DNA from: Legionella oakridgensis ATCC 33761 = DSM 21215 | GTDB taxonomy: Bacteria > Pseudomonadota > Gammaproteobacteria > Legionellales > Legionellaceae | Assembly: GCF_000512355.1 (NCBI RefSeq) | Contig: NZ_CP004006.1 | Span: forward strand, 342,501-406,500 | Reading direction: 5' to 3' | DNA length: 64,000 nt | Shown here: in pieces, positions 45,654 to 54,574 of the stretch | How positions within the stretch are numbered: the stretch's first letter is position 1 | Layout of the letters: every line of letters starts with the position of its first letter | Program-made: the position numbers and the translations under genes | The notes under the pieces: generated by a model | The model's input: only the letters and a program-made list of their open reading frames with translations | Told to the model about the DNA's origin: nothing | The model's database searches: none

Positions 45654-46486
45654 TCATGATAGGAGTGTCCCTTCATAAATGAAGACCGCAGGGCCTGTTA
45701 AAAAAATATCACCGGTGGTTTGTGGCCACTGAACCAATAACTCGCCTCCTGGCAAACTAACACGGATTTGCTCTGTTAATTGATGATAAAGTCGGCCGAT
45801 AGCAGCAGCTGCCACAGCACCGCTGCCACAAGCTTTTGTTTCACCACAGCCGCGCTCATAGACTCGCAATTGAATATGATCATGAGTAACCACATGCATG
45901 AAACCAACGTTGGTTTGTTCTGGAAATAATGGATGTTCGCTAATCCACTTGCCCCATGCATGCACAGGTGCTGACTCAATACGGTCGACAAGAACAACCG
46001 CATGAGGATTGCCAACGTTGACTGCATGGAAATAACACGGAGTTTGGTTTTCTAATGGCAAGGAATATAGTGGTTTTTGTAAATCTATTAATAATGGAAT
46101 TGAGGCAGGATTGAATTTGGGCATTCCCATATTGACGGTAACTGTTTCATCGTCGTTAAGTTGCAATTGCATACGTGTGGTTGATGTTGCAACGGTTATC
46201 AGGGTTTTGTCAGTTAATTGATAATACTTTAAAAAACGCGCGAGGCATCTGGCCCCATTGCCGCACTGGCCCACTTCTTTGCCATTAGCATTAAAGATGC
46301 GATAAAAAAATCAATACCGGTTTCCTGACTGGCTTCAACCATTAAGCATTGATCGAAACCAATGCCAGTATCACGTTGACTTAGAGTAGCTATTTGTTGG
46401 GGGCTAAGTAAAACGTTCTGACGTATGGCATCGATCACCATAAAATCGTTTCCTAGTCCATGCATTTTTGTAAATCGAATGGTCAT
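45654..46486 (-). CDS. dapF: Diaminopimelate epimerase, frame broken by one base
   Basis: Converts LL- to meso-diaminopimelate for lysine and peptidoglycan. The N-terminus [19 protein letters not shown] is standard; the frame then fails after GIDFF. Adding one T (plus-strand A-run 46304-46310, seven A) gives [20 protein letters not shown] and a 277-aa protein. Both catalytic cysteines are present (GQCGNGARC and ETKACGSGA). The ATG overlaps the stop of the upstream lipoprotein gene by one base. The gene is normally essential, so a sequence error is the simplest explanation. Confidence 0.92.
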
Positions 46487-46602
46487 TATTTATCAGTGGT
46501 TTGTTGATGCGTGTTAGGTAAATAGAGCGGACCTTTTTGACCGCAGGCCGATAATTGTAAAATTATCATGAAAGCAAAAAAAATGTGATTGAGTGTTTTC
46601 AT
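46486..46602 (-). CDS. Small LppL/YifL-like lipoprotein
   Basis: A 38-aa protein not long enough to stand out in ORF scans: signal peptide [16 protein letters not shown], lipobox LSAC with Cys20, then GQKGPLYLP and a short polar tail. The GxKGPLYLP motif after the lipid-modified cysteine and the position immediately upstream of dapF are the hallmarks of the LptM/YifL (LppL) family; in E. coli LptM assists maturation of the LPS transporter LptD. Its stop overlaps the dapF start. Confidence 0.88.
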   Translation of the reverse strand: MKTLNHIFFAFMIILQLSACGQKGPLYLPNTHQQTTDK

Positions 46603-46650
46603 CACGCTCTTCCAGTTCAGATGATTGTGATAATTAAGAAATCATATAGG

Positions 46651-46771
46651 GTCTGTTTACATACCATTTTGCGTTTGAATGAGGTGAATAGCAAGCTCCC
46701 TCATAAATTCAAACATAAAAATAGCACCAGTCAGCTAAATTTGCAGTTGTGAAAATGCAAGATAAACAGAC
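46651..46771. repeat. MITE-like inverted-repeat element
   Basis: A 121-base element with imperfect terminal inverted repeats of about 22 bases: left GTCTGTTTACATACCATTTTGC (46651-46672, written in two parts as GTCTGTTTACAT and ACCATTTTGC) and right 46750-46771, ending TAAACAGAC. Inside, GTTTGAATGAGG and CCTCATAAATTCAAAC form a second inverted repeat, so almost the whole element folds back. No coding capacity. No clear target-site duplication is seen. Confidence 0.5.
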
Positions 46772-46793
46772 TTTCAATAGTATAGCATATTAT

Positions 46794-46811
46794 GCGGCAA
46801 TATCTTGCCGC
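46794..46811. terminator. Hairpin in the dapF-esterase gap
   Basis: Perfect 7-bp stem GCGGCAA / TTGCCGC with TATC loop, followed by TATTT. The 423-base gap 46603-47025 otherwise holds the inverted-repeat element and A/T-rich sequence, with no other gene visible; promoters for the flanking divergent genes must lie here. Confidence 0.35.
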
Positions 46812-47025
46812 TATTTAGCTCAGTCATCTTGTGTTTTTCTGTTTTGTACTAAATACGTTTGTTTTTCGAATCTTATCAACTTGCCAGACATTTGAAAAAA
46901 CGGCTGCATGCTAAGATTTATAATGGTAGAGGTTATCTTTTCTATTCAGAATAATATTAATGATATTTCTACCTTGCCAGGCGCTTTTGCATTGGCGATA
47001 ATTCGGCTTTTTTATTGGAGAAATT

Positions 47026-47697
47026 TTGAACGTGTATATCAAAGACCCACAGCAACAGCCTCAAGCTTGTGTGATTTGGATGCATGGTTTGGGTGCTGAT
47101 GCTCAGGATATGGCTGGTTTGGCTGAACAATTAGCATTAAACTTACCAGTCCGGCACGTATTTTTAAATGCCCCCGTGCGGCCAGTTACTTTAAACAATC
47201 ATATGCCTATGCGTGCTTGGTATGATCTCATCAATAGGGATTTAACGGGGCGTGAAGACAAGAATGGCATTTTACAATCTAAAAACTTCATTCAACAGGT
47301 GATTGCTAATCAGCTGGCTGATGGATTTGCTTCAAATCAGATTTTTTTAGCCGGATTTTCACAAGGTGGGGCTATGGCTTTATTTACGGGCATATGCATA
47401 CCGGAACCTCTGGCTGGAATAATTGTTTTATCCGCTTATCTGCCATTAGTGGCAGAATGTAAACCTAATCAACACGTTGAGTCACCTATCTTTATAGCCA
47501 GTGGCAAATATGATCCCATCGTCTTGCCAACCTGGACTCAACAAAGCGCGGCATGGTTAACCGCACAAGGATATCAAAAAATTAGCATGCATGAATATTC
47601 CATGGAGCATGCGGTTTGCCATGAAGAAATTGCGGATATACGGCGGTGGTTAATCCATGAGATTTCAGCCATTCATTGCAAAGGGGGCGAACGATGA
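47026..47697 (+). CDS. Carboxylesterase/acyl-protein-thioesterase-like hydrolase
   Basis: Alpha/beta-hydrolase of the phospholipase/carboxylesterase (EstB/APT) family, 223 aa. Catalytic triad candidates: Ser112 in AGFSQGG, Asp163 in GKYDPIV, His195 in MEHAVC. The N-terminal VIWMHGLGAD supplies the oxyanion HG. TTG start with TTGGAG 5 bases upstream; upstream ATGs have no ribosome-binding site. No signal peptide, so cytoplasmic. Its stop overlaps the ratA start (ATGA). Confidence 0.88.
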   Translation: MNVYIKDPQQQPQACVIWMHGLGADAQDMAGLAEQLALNLPVRHVFLNAPVRPVTLNNHMPMRAWYDLINRDLTGREDKNGILQSKNFIQQVIANQLADGFASNQIFLAGFSQGGAMALFTGICIPEPLAGIIVLSAYLPLVAECKPNQHVESPIFIASGKYDPIVLPTWTQQSAAWLTAQGYQKISMHEYSMEHAVCHEEIADIRRWLIHEISAIHCKGGER

Positions 47698-48122
47698 CTA
47701 TTGTTAAAAAATCACGCGTTGTGCCTTTCACTTGTGAGCAAATGTATAATCTGGTTAATGATGTAGAGCATTACGATGAATTTTTACCTTTCTTTTCAAA
47801 GAGCCTCGTCCATCATCGTGATGAAGACGAAGTACAGGCCACTTTGGTGATTGTTGCAGCAGGGATGAGTAAATCATTTACCACACGCAATCGCTTGCAG
47901 GCCAATAAGATGATAGAAATACGATTGGTGGATGGGCCTTTTAGCCATTTGGAAGGCTTTTGGCGGTTTGATGAAGTTCCAGAGGGTTGCCATATTTCTT
48001 TTGATCTTGAATTTGATTTTGCGGGTCGTATGCTTTCCATGTTGTTAGGCTCTGTTTTTGAACAAATCAGTGACAAAATGGTTGATGCTTTTTGTGAGCG
48101 TGCCAAGGTTTTATATGGTTAA
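47694..48122 (+). CDS. ratA: RatA-like START/Coq10 domain protein
   Basis: A 142-aa START-fold protein from ATG 47694 (AGGGGG upstream). It shows PFTCEQMYNLVNDVEHYDEFLPF and VDGPFSHLEGFWRF, typical of RatA/Coq10. E. coli RatA was described as a ribosome-association inhibitor; homologues bind ubiquinone-like lipids. The next gene is rnfH, the conserved ratA-rnfH (ratAB) pair; the two overlap by 8 bases. The physiological role is not settled. Confidence 0.9.
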   Translation: MTIVKKSRVVPFTCEQMYNLVNDVEHYDEFLPFFSKSLVHHRDEDEVQATLVIVAAGMSKSFTTRNRLQANKMIEIRLVDGPFSHLEGFWRFDEVPEGCHISFDLEFDFAGRMLSMLLGSVFEQISDKMVDAFCERAKVLYG

Positions 48123-48381
48123 AGTTGAAATCGTGTACGTTCCATTAAATGCTCCCCCGGTTCATAAGCATTTGATGGTAGAAATAGGAACAACCGTGGC
48201 ACAGGCAATAGATTGTTCCAGAATACAAGTGGACTATCCTGAAACCAAACACATGGCCATTGGAATTTTTGCACGGCAAGTAGCACTTGATAAAATCGTA
48301 AAAGAAGGTGACCGTATCGAAATTTACCGGCCGCTGATGATTGATCCTAAGGAAAAAAGACGGGAGCGGGCAAAGCCATAG
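48115..48381 (+). CDS. rnfH: RnfH family protein (UPF0125, RatB)
   Basis: A small beta-grasp (ubiquitin-like) protein, 88 aa from ATG 48115: MVKVEIVYVPLNAP, then EGDRIEIYRPLMIDPKEKRRER, the family's signature end. Pairs with ratA in many proteobacteria; function unknown. Confidence 0.9.
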   Translation: MVKVEIVYVPLNAPPVHKHLMVEIGTTVAQAIDCSRIQVDYPETKHMAIGIFARQVALDKIVKEGDRIEIYRPLMIDPKEKRRERAKP

Positions 48382-48524
48382 AACCTGGCCCGCACCAGGA
48401 AAATCATGCAGGGGCTCATGATATGAGATTGCTAGTATTTGTCACTTGCTGTTTGCCTGCAAAGGTAGAATATCCCAGTTTATTGCATGGGTTCAAAGAC
48501 ACTTTGCGATCAACGTTGACTGTT

Positions 48525-48848
48525 TTAATGTGCTATAGGTTGCTCTTCAATTCGAGCCAATCTTCCATGGACAAAATACAAGCTTAAATGACGTTTTTCC
48601 ATAGGACCGCTTCCTTTACGCCATGTGTAGGCATAATCCCAACGGTCATTATTAAATAAAGGGCTAAGCAAGCTGGTACCCATGAGGATGGCTGTGTCTT
48701 CTTTACTCATGCCAATTTTTAAACGTTCGATTTTGGATTGGGGAAGCAAATTTCCCTGTTGGACAACACGTCTTGAGAAATCGTAAGAAGTACAACTTGT
48801 GAAGAAGCATAGAAATGCTAAAAGTGTGAGAATGGTTTTAATTCGCAT
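48525..48848 (-). CDS. bamE: Outer membrane assembly lipoprotein BamE (SmpA)
   Basis: Component of the BAM complex that inserts outer-membrane proteins, 107 aa from ATG 48848. A signal peptide ends in the lipobox TSC, and the BamE fold shows KIERLKIGMSKEDTAILMGTSL and RWDYAYTWR. An upstream in-frame ATG adds a charged, unlikely leader. Transcribed divergently from fur with an 82-base gap, the usual gammaproteobacterial arrangement. Confidence 0.93.
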   Translation of the reverse strand: MRIKTILTLLAFLCFFTSCTSYDFSRRVVQQGNLLPQSKIERLKIGMSKEDTAILMGTSLLSPLFNNDRWDYAYTWRKGSGPMEKRHLSLYFVHGRLARIEEQPIAH

Positions 48849-48930
48849 TTTTTTTGCCTGCAGAGAAAAATTTCGCCATAATAGCATGCAATCCATCGAA
48901 AGAGTACAGGTGATAACTTAAGGAGTTTGT

Positions 48931-49374
48931 GTGGGAGAGAGTCAGCAGTTAAAGGATGTCGGACTTAAAATAACAATGCCTCGCCTGAAGGTTTTACAAA
49001 TTCTTGAACAAGCCAGTGAACATCATCTGAGTGCAGAAGATGTTTATAAGGCTTTATTGGACATGGGTGAAGACGTTGGTTTGGCAACCGTATATCGAGT
49101 TCTTGCTCAGTTTGAAGCCGCAGGATTAATTAATCGCCATAATTTTGAAGGTGGATATTCTGTGTATGAATTAAGCCAGGGTGCTCATCATGATCATTTG
49201 GTTTGTGTGCAGTGTGGGCGAGTAGAAGAGTTTATGGATGAAATCATTGAAAAACGTCAGAAAATAATTGCCGAGCAGGCTCGTTTTAAGATGACGGATC
49301 ACGCTTTGAATATTTATGGGATATGCCCCGATTGTCTGGCAGAAAAAAAGCATTCAAAGCAAGATGTGACGTAA
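48931..49374 (+). CDS. fur: Ferric uptake regulator Fur
   Basis: Iron-responsive repressor, 147 aa. N-terminal winged helix (KITMPRLKVLQIL, VGLATVYRVLAQFEAAGL), the dimerisation/metal domain with GAHHDHLVCVQCGRVEEF, and a C-terminal CPDC, giving both CXXC zinc pairs. GTG start with AAGGAG upstream. I see no clear Fur box in the gap shared with bamE. Confidence 0.96.
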   Translation: MGESQQLKDVGLKITMPRLKVLQILEQASEHHLSAEDVYKALLDMGEDVGLATVYRVLAQFEAAGLINRHNFEGGYSVYELSQGAHHDHLVCVQCGRVEEFMDEIIEKRQKIIAEQARFKMTDHALNIYGICPDCLAEKKHSKQDVT

Positions 49375-49428
49375 GTCTTTCTTTAAAGAAAAAGAAGTTC
49401 TAATTCATCAGGCTGTGCAAAATTGTTA

Positions 49429-49830
49429 TCATTCAAGCATCGATGGGAGGGTTTGCGCCTGTTCTATCCATGATTCAATTTTTGTCATGCTGGGCATTGC
49501 TCGCACTAGGTTGGCTTGCTCATTGACTTGCAGCATGGTTTGAAATAGCTTTTCGGGGGTAAACTGTGCAAGAGTCTGTACTGAGTCTACTCCACTGAAT
49601 TCCAGGAGTTCTGCATACTCTTCCCCTATGCCATTAATTCTTGCCAAATCAGCTTGCTGAGTCCATTTGAGAATTAATTTTGGGTTAATTCCTGTTTCTT
49701 TTGCCAATGCTTGTCGTCCGCTACGCTGACTACAGGCTGCAAGTAATTGCTCTTGATCTTCTATACCGGCTTTTTGTAATAGTTCCCTGAACTTTACACC
49801 TATACTTTCCAGTTGGGATAACTTGTACAC
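49429..49830 (-). CDS. DUF4332-type helix-hairpin-helix protein
   Basis: A 133-aa protein with two helix-hairpin-helix units: LESIGVKFRELLQKAGI near residues 7-25 and INGIGEEYAELLEFSGV near 65-82. This matches DUF4332, small proteins thought to bind nucleic acid non-specifically. No signal peptide. Convergent with fur. Confidence 0.75.
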   Translation of the reverse strand: MYKLSQLESIGVKFRELLQKAGIEDQEQLLAACSQRSGRQALAKETGINPKLILKWTQQADLARINGIGEEYAELLEFSGVDSVQTLAQFTPEKLFQTMLQVNEQANLVRAMPSMTKIESWIEQAQTLPSMLE

Positions 49831-49929
49831 GGTGGCTCCATGAATTTTGCGAGGTACACTATAAGTATATACTGCCCGGGAAAATCAAAGGGAGCCAAAT
49901 CATATTTTTTTACAGGGTGACTAGGGTGA

Positions 49930-50634
49930 CTAAAGCAACTGCAGCAAATCTTGCAAGCTACTTGTCAGAATGTGGATTAACTGATTAAACGTCTCTTTGT
50001 TTTTCATCAATGCCTGATTACTTTCCACTTCAATACCCAGGTAATTTTTTTGATGATGTTGTTTGCGAAGAGCCGTGGTGAAACCATCGCTTGTTCCTTG
50101 ATAAGGATAATTAAGACGTACGCGATAAGCAGCTGGTCGGTGTATGAGTAAATTTTGCCAGATGCGAGCTACTTCTTTTTCACCATGCCGCTTGGGATCA
50201 TATAAAAGCGACATGGCGGCGTTTCGTAGAACGCCGTTAAGCTCTGGTGTAAAGCTGTGAATCGATAAATGTAATACCTGCTGTCCTTGATGAATATGAT
50301 TAGCAATTATTTGTTCAGTTCGTTGCCGGAAAGGCAAATAATACTTTTCTACGATGGTTTGTCTATCTTGCTTTGACAGCGAGCGAGTGAATTCCGAAAA
50401 ACATTTAGGATTGGTTAAGCTGCGATTGCAATCAATCAATAAACGGGTAATTGTTGTTTTTGTATAATCGCAACCAAACGTTTGGCTTAACTGTTCGGCA
50501 ATTTCACATGCTCCAATATCGAAGGCACGATGCGTTTGTAAAACAGCTTCTTGTTGGGAAAACAAATGCCAATACTCATCAGGGACGTCATTACCGGCAT
50601 GTTCACAGCTTAATACTAATACGGTTGGTTTCAT
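49930..50634 (-). CDS. N-formylglutamate amidohydrolase-like hydrolase
   Basis: Family of zinc-dependent N-formylglutamate deformylases, 234 aa. Motifs: LSCEHAGNDVP near the N-terminus, FDIGACEIA, RLLIDCNRS, LHLSIHSFTPELNG and YLGIEVE. The His and Glu residues in these segments are the expected metal and catalytic ligands. No hut genes are nearby, so histidine breakdown is not the likely role. It overlaps the ligase gene upstream by 4 bases (ATGA) and is the last gene of a four-gene operon; it may trim or release a glutamyl or acyl group from the product. Confidence 0.85.
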   Translation of the reverse strand: MKPTVLVLSCEHAGNDVPDEYWHLFSQQEAVLQTHRAFDIGACEIAEQLSQTFGCDYTKTTITRLLIDCNRSLTNPKCFSEFTRSLSKQDRQTIVEKYYLPFRQRTEQIIANHIHQGQQVLHLSIHSFTPELNGVLRNAAMSLLYDPKRHGEKEVARIWQNLLIHRPAAYRVRLNYPYQGTSDGFTTALRKQHHQKNYLGIEVESNQALMKNKETFNQLIHILTSSLQDLLQLL

Positions 50635-51860
50635 AATGCATTAAATAATTGATTGTTTATCAAACAATGTCCCAATTGACGATAAACGCGTTGTATCGTT
50701 GATCTGCTAAAATCATTTCCACAAGCACGTAATATACGCTCACTCAAATTACCATGCCTTAAAATATGTTCTAGGGCATGCTGACTGGTATTATCCAGAT
50801 CGCTGGATGCTTTTTCTATCAGTGACGACCAGACATCACGAATGCTCATGTTGCGTTTGGGAAGCTGCCACTGTGTTAAAACTTCCATATCGTCAATGTG
50901 TACGGACAAACCTTTTTTAATGCTTTGATCGTAGATTGACTTCAGTTTTTTGGTTTCGCAGACAGGTTTTGTATGAATCGGTGATTGGGAATACCAATAT
51001 TTGAGAATAGCATGGATGGCCTGAGCGATTGCAATATCTGCTTGCACACATTCTTGAGAATCAATGATTCGAATTTCAACGGCTTTGCTTTCAAATTTGG
51101 CAATGGCACCACGAGAATTCAACCATTCAAATTGCAGAATACCTTGAGAGTCCCAGGCATTTATATCGCGATACATTGGTTTTAAAATCTCTAGCTCATA
51201 CTGTGCCTCGGAGCAGATAAATTCAGGAATAATATCGCCACTGATGGAAGGAATGCGCTCCTGATTTTTCCCATAATAAAAAAGGCGTGAATCCAAAAAG
51301 CCAGTGCTTTTACCATCTAAAAATGGGGTGCTGGCCGCTATAGCAGGCAACAAAGGAAGAAGCAAACGGATCGTATTATGTAATTGGCAAAATTCCTCAT
51401 CATTGGCAAAAGGAAGATTGACATGCATGCTTTGTAGATTAGCCCAACCATGACCTTGGCAATTAAAAATTTGATCATATTGTTGATAAATACTTTTGTT
51501 GCCATGAGGCCAACGTTGCGTTTCCAGCAAAGGATTCATCCAGGGATGTGCCCCCGTGGGTAAAAACTGTAAATTGTGTTGTGCTAGTAAAGGCTGTAAT
51601 TGTAAAATTGTCTGTTGAAATTGATTAGCAATGGGAGTCGTTGGCGATTTTGGACCATTGTTTTTAAGTTCAAGAACATGCATGACCAATTCATTACTGA
51701 CGGCAATTTCGTCCAGAGCGATTTCATTAACCAGTTCACCGGCCAATGTATGCAAAATTAAGTCGCTTTTAGGTTGTACAGATAACGTATTTCGGTCAAC
51801 CAGCATGTATTCGATTTCAATTCCTAATACTGAAAATAAAGAATAATTAGACATAACCAT
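50631..51860 (-). CDS. GCS2-type glutamate-cysteine ligase-like amidoligase
   Basis: Member of the glutamine-synthetase-fold GCS2 family, 409 aa. Metal and substrate motifs are visible: LGIEIEYMLVD, HVLELKNNGPKSP, LQSMHVNLPFANDEEF and FESKAVEIRIIDSQEC. The family forms gamma-glutamyl amides in an ATP-dependent reaction; the real substrates here are unknown. ATG 51860 overlaps the end of the ATP-grasp gene by 14 bases; ATG 51854 is an alternative. A second ligase in the same operon suggests successive amide couplings. Confidence 0.85.
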   Translation of the reverse strand: MVMSNYSLFSVLGIEIEYMLVDRNTLSVQPKSDLILHTLAGELVNEIALDEIAVSNELVMHVLELKNNGPKSPTTPIANQFQQTILQLQPLLAQHNLQFLPTGAHPWMNPLLETQRWPHGNKSIYQQYDQIFNCQGHGWANLQSMHVNLPFANDEEFCQLHNTIRLLLPLLPAIAASTPFLDGKSTGFLDSRLFYYGKNQERIPSISGDIIPEFICSEAQYELEILKPMYRDINAWDSQGILQFEWLNSRGAIAKFESKAVEIRIIDSQECVQADIAIAQAIHAILKYWYSQSPIHTKPVCETKKLKSIYDQSIKKGLSVHIDDMEVLTQWQLPKRNMSIRDVWSSLIEKASSDLDNTSQHALEHILRHGNLSERILRACGNDFSRSTIQRVYRQLGHCLINNQLFNAL

Positions 51861-53296
51861 GTTTCCTACGAATGCGTTGTAAAAAAACGCTCATAATTTG
51901 TTGATAAAGGTTTTCGCCCAGAACTTGATCTTCAACCCCTTGATCGATGTTAGGATTGTCATTCACTTCAATGACGTAATTTTTGTCATCAAGACTTTTG
52001 ATGTCCACACCATAGAGGCCATCGCCAATTAAACGGGTTGCCTTCAAAGCCGTTTTAATAACAGATTCAGGGACCTCATGCAGAGGGACGGTGTCAAATT
52101 CACCCTCGAATTCTTTTTTGAATCCCAGTTATAAATTTGCCAATGGCCTTTGGCCATGTAATAACGGCAAGCAAACAGTGGCTTGTTATCTAGAACTCCA
52201 ATGCGCCAGTCAAATTCGGTGGGTATAAAAGGCTGAAGTAAAATTAAATCGGATGTTTTAAAAAATTGTGCCAGAGATTTTTGTAAGCTTTTGCAGTCAT
52301 CCAATTTAATAACACCATGAGAAAAAGCACTGTCCGGTTTTTTCAGGACACAAGGAAATTCTATAGCGGGTAATGATTGATCATACTTACTAATAAATAA
52401 AGTTTCAGGGGTTAATACTTGATGGCTGCGCATTAACTCAGCCAGATAAACTTTGTTTGTGCATTTGACGATGGATTGTGGATCATCAATAACCACCAGG
52501 TTTTCTTGTGCTGCGCGTCTGGCAAAACGATACGTATAATGATCAACGGCGGTGGTTGCGCGAATAAAAAGAGCATCGTATTCGGCAATGAATTTGCTAT
52601 CGTTTTTATCAATTAAATCGACGTTAAGTCCTAAGGATTCTCCTGTACTAATGAATGCTTCAATGGCTTTTTTATTGGAAGGGGCATTAGGTTCATTGGG
52701 GTCTGTAAGAATGGCCAAATCATGAAAACGGGGCTTCTTTCGCCATTGATAAAACCGTTTTTTAGTAAAATAGGTTTCAGCCGCTTGCTTCATGAAATCA
52801 TAATGATGATCTGGAATATCACTGAGTGATAAAGCCGTCACTTTTTTGATGTACCATTGCTTCTTTTTCTCTAAGGTGAAACGAATAAGTGGCAGAGGGA
52901 ATAAGCCATGTAATTTTTTGCCAAATTAGCATGCCTTTTGGCAATATTTTGTCCGAAATAAAGACTCAATACAAACTCTTCCCCTTTAATGTCGTGTAAG
53001 CTGTGTTGTATTTCTTCATCAATATCCAGAGAAATTTGTTTAGTCAAGCTGGTGCTTAAAACGTCCTGAATATTCAGTGCAGAAGGAATGGCTTTATGGT
53101 CGCGAGCTTGTGCCAATAATGACACATAGTAACCAATGGTTTGGTAATCGTAAGAACGACAAAGATTAATAATGCGCATCGTCTGGGTTTGGTGATAGCT
53201 GTCATTTGACAGGTAATCTGAAGCTTGAATAATAGGAGCCAGTGAACTTAAAAAACTCCAACTTTGTGGATCATCAGTAATCAGAACCGTTTGCAT
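51847..53296 (-). CDS. RLAN-domain ATP-grasp (RimK-like) ligase, frame broken twice
   Basis: Predicted amino-acid/peptide ligase. Read as one gene it is 483 aa: an N-terminal RLAN domain (about 1-150; MQTVLITDDPQSWSF) and a C-terminal RimK-like ATP-grasp domain. The ATP-grasp part contains FPCVLKKPDSAFSHGV, LLQPFIPTEFDWRIGVLDN and the Mg-binding YVIEVNDNPNID. Two single-base losses interrupt it: T-runs (plus strand) at 52914-52919 and 52114-52119, six bases each where seven are needed. Without repair three fragments result (53296-52871, 52841-52044, 52047-51847). The start overlaps the C39 gene and the stop overlaps the GCS2 gene. Likely intact in the cell, but two independent hits make true decay more thinkable here than elsewhere. 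Confidence 0.82.
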
Positions 53297-54014
53297 TCTG
53301 CTTCCTTTTTGGTTTTATAATTAATAAATTGGCGTCATAAGTATAGACGCCCAACATGATGGCATTAATCAAGCGATTACTGTTTACCTTATAGTAATTA
53401 TCGTGTGATAAGGGATTTTCGCGATGAGGATCGGCGACAATGATATGCCTATTTTTATCATCATAGCCGCATAATACAACAAAATGTCCGCAAGGTGTGC
53501 CCCGGATATCATCATAAAAGGCAACGCCATCATTTGAATAAATTTCGCGTGCGCTGCGGTATAGATAAGTTGCACTTAAGCCAGTCAATATAGGAATTTT
53601 TTGATTAAAATATTCTTTAAGTAACTGTACACTGATTGTATTAAAACGAACATCCCCGCCTGATTTTAAATAATCTTGATAAGCAATACTGGATTGCAGA
53701 ATACCTTTATCCCATTTGTGTTTCATTTGTGCATCCAATTTGGCAATCAGATTTTCCCGAGACGATGCACAATTCTCAAACCACGTTGGATCGAATACAT
53801 CCAAGTTATTGATATAAATAGTTGTCTCAAAATCGTGCATTAATGCATGCTTGCCCAGTAAGGGAGCTAATGTTCCCCCTGATAGAGAGCGTTCTACCTC
53901 TCCTACAACTGTTTCAAGAGAAATATCCAAGCCATAATAAGCATACATGGCATGCAAACAAGTCGGGCCACAGGTTTCATCATCAGGTTGAGTATGAATC
54001 GTCAAATCAATCAT
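53274..54014 (-). CDS. C39-like papain-fold peptidase
   Basis: Cysteine peptidase-fold protein of 246 aa. The papain-like residues are in place: Gln9 (oxyanion), Cys15 in DETCGPTC, His177 in CGHFVVLCGYD and Asp195 in ADPH. It has no ABC transporter or membrane domains, unlike bacteriocin-exporting C39 proteases, and no signal peptide, so it is a cytoplasmic stand-alone form. First gene of the operon with RLAN/ATP-grasp, GCS2 and formylglutamate-hydrolase genes; it overlaps the next gene by 23 bases. It could process a peptide precursor or act as a transpeptidase. Confidence 0.85.
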   Translation of the reverse strand: MIDLTIHTQPDDETCGPTCLHAMYAYYGLDISLETVVGEVERSLSGGTLAPLLGKHALMHDFETTIYINNLDVFDPTWFENCASSRENLIAKLDAQMKHKWDKGILQSSIAYQDYLKSGGDVRFNTISVQLLKEYFNQKIPILTGLSATYLYRSAREIYSNDGVAFYDDIRGTPCGHFVVLCGYDDKNRHIIVADPHRENPLSHDNYYKVNSNRLINAIMLGVYTYDANLLIIKPKRKQNANGSDY

Positions 54015-54088
54015 GAGTAAGAAGTTCGGAAATAACGCGTGATACTAGAGCATCAATATCATTAAGTTAGATGGCAATGCTTGGTTTG

Positions 54089-54561
54089 TCAATTAAGAAC
54101 TTTTAATGATAACTCAAGAATAAAATGCGCAATTTCTTCAGGATGGGTAGGATAGTTGATGTATGCTTTTACATTGAGTGGTTGATTGATGCGTTGGCTG
54201 GTCTGTTTTGACCGGTTTATCATGTCTTTTACGAGGTCACCCTGCTCGCAGGTAAAGTAAACATCTGTTTCTGGTCTGCGCAAAAATTGGGCCTGAAAGG
54301 ATTTGAAAGCCAGTGACACTTTCATTCCGGATTGTTTAGCATGATAAAATCCATGCAAACCACCCGCAACATCCGCTCCTATCGACAGAGCTCCAAAATA
54401 CATAGAGTGTAAATGATTTTTACTTTTTCGAGATAAGGGTAATTTTACGACGATTTCTTTTTCATTTAATTGAATTAATTTTGGTTTTAGATAACCAATT
54501 AAAGGAACTTTAAATCGGCCAAAATACCATAAAAAAATTTAAAACGATTCAAAGCGTTCAT
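54089..54561 (-). CDS. DUF4442 hotdog thioesterase-like protein, frame broken by one base
   Basis: Hotdog-fold protein of the DUF4442/PaaI-related type. ATG 54561 starts MNALNRFKFF; adding one T (plus-strand A-run 54531-54537) continues through GRFKVPLIGYLKPKLIQL, RKSKNHLHSMYFGALSIGADVAGG and gives 157 aa. The NHLHSMYFGAL segment is the family core. Without repair only residues from about 54 onward (54403-54089) are read from an internal ATG. It lies 75 bases after the C39 gene's start on the same strand, so it is upstream of that operon in transcription order. Confidence 0.75.
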
Positions 54562-54574
54562 GTTAGGTCTATCC

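Noticed and set aside
45654-46274. A shorter dapF-like gene starting at 46274
   Set aside because: It lacks the N-terminal domain, which is present upstream in another frame.
46908-47099. A 63-codon ORF before the esterase
   Set aside because: It overlaps the esterase start in another frame, has no family features and no convincing ribosome-binding site.
49930-50634. Histidine-degradation (hutG) role for the formylglutamate hydrolase-like gene
   Set aside because: No other hut genes nearby, and it overlaps ligase genes, which points to another pathway.
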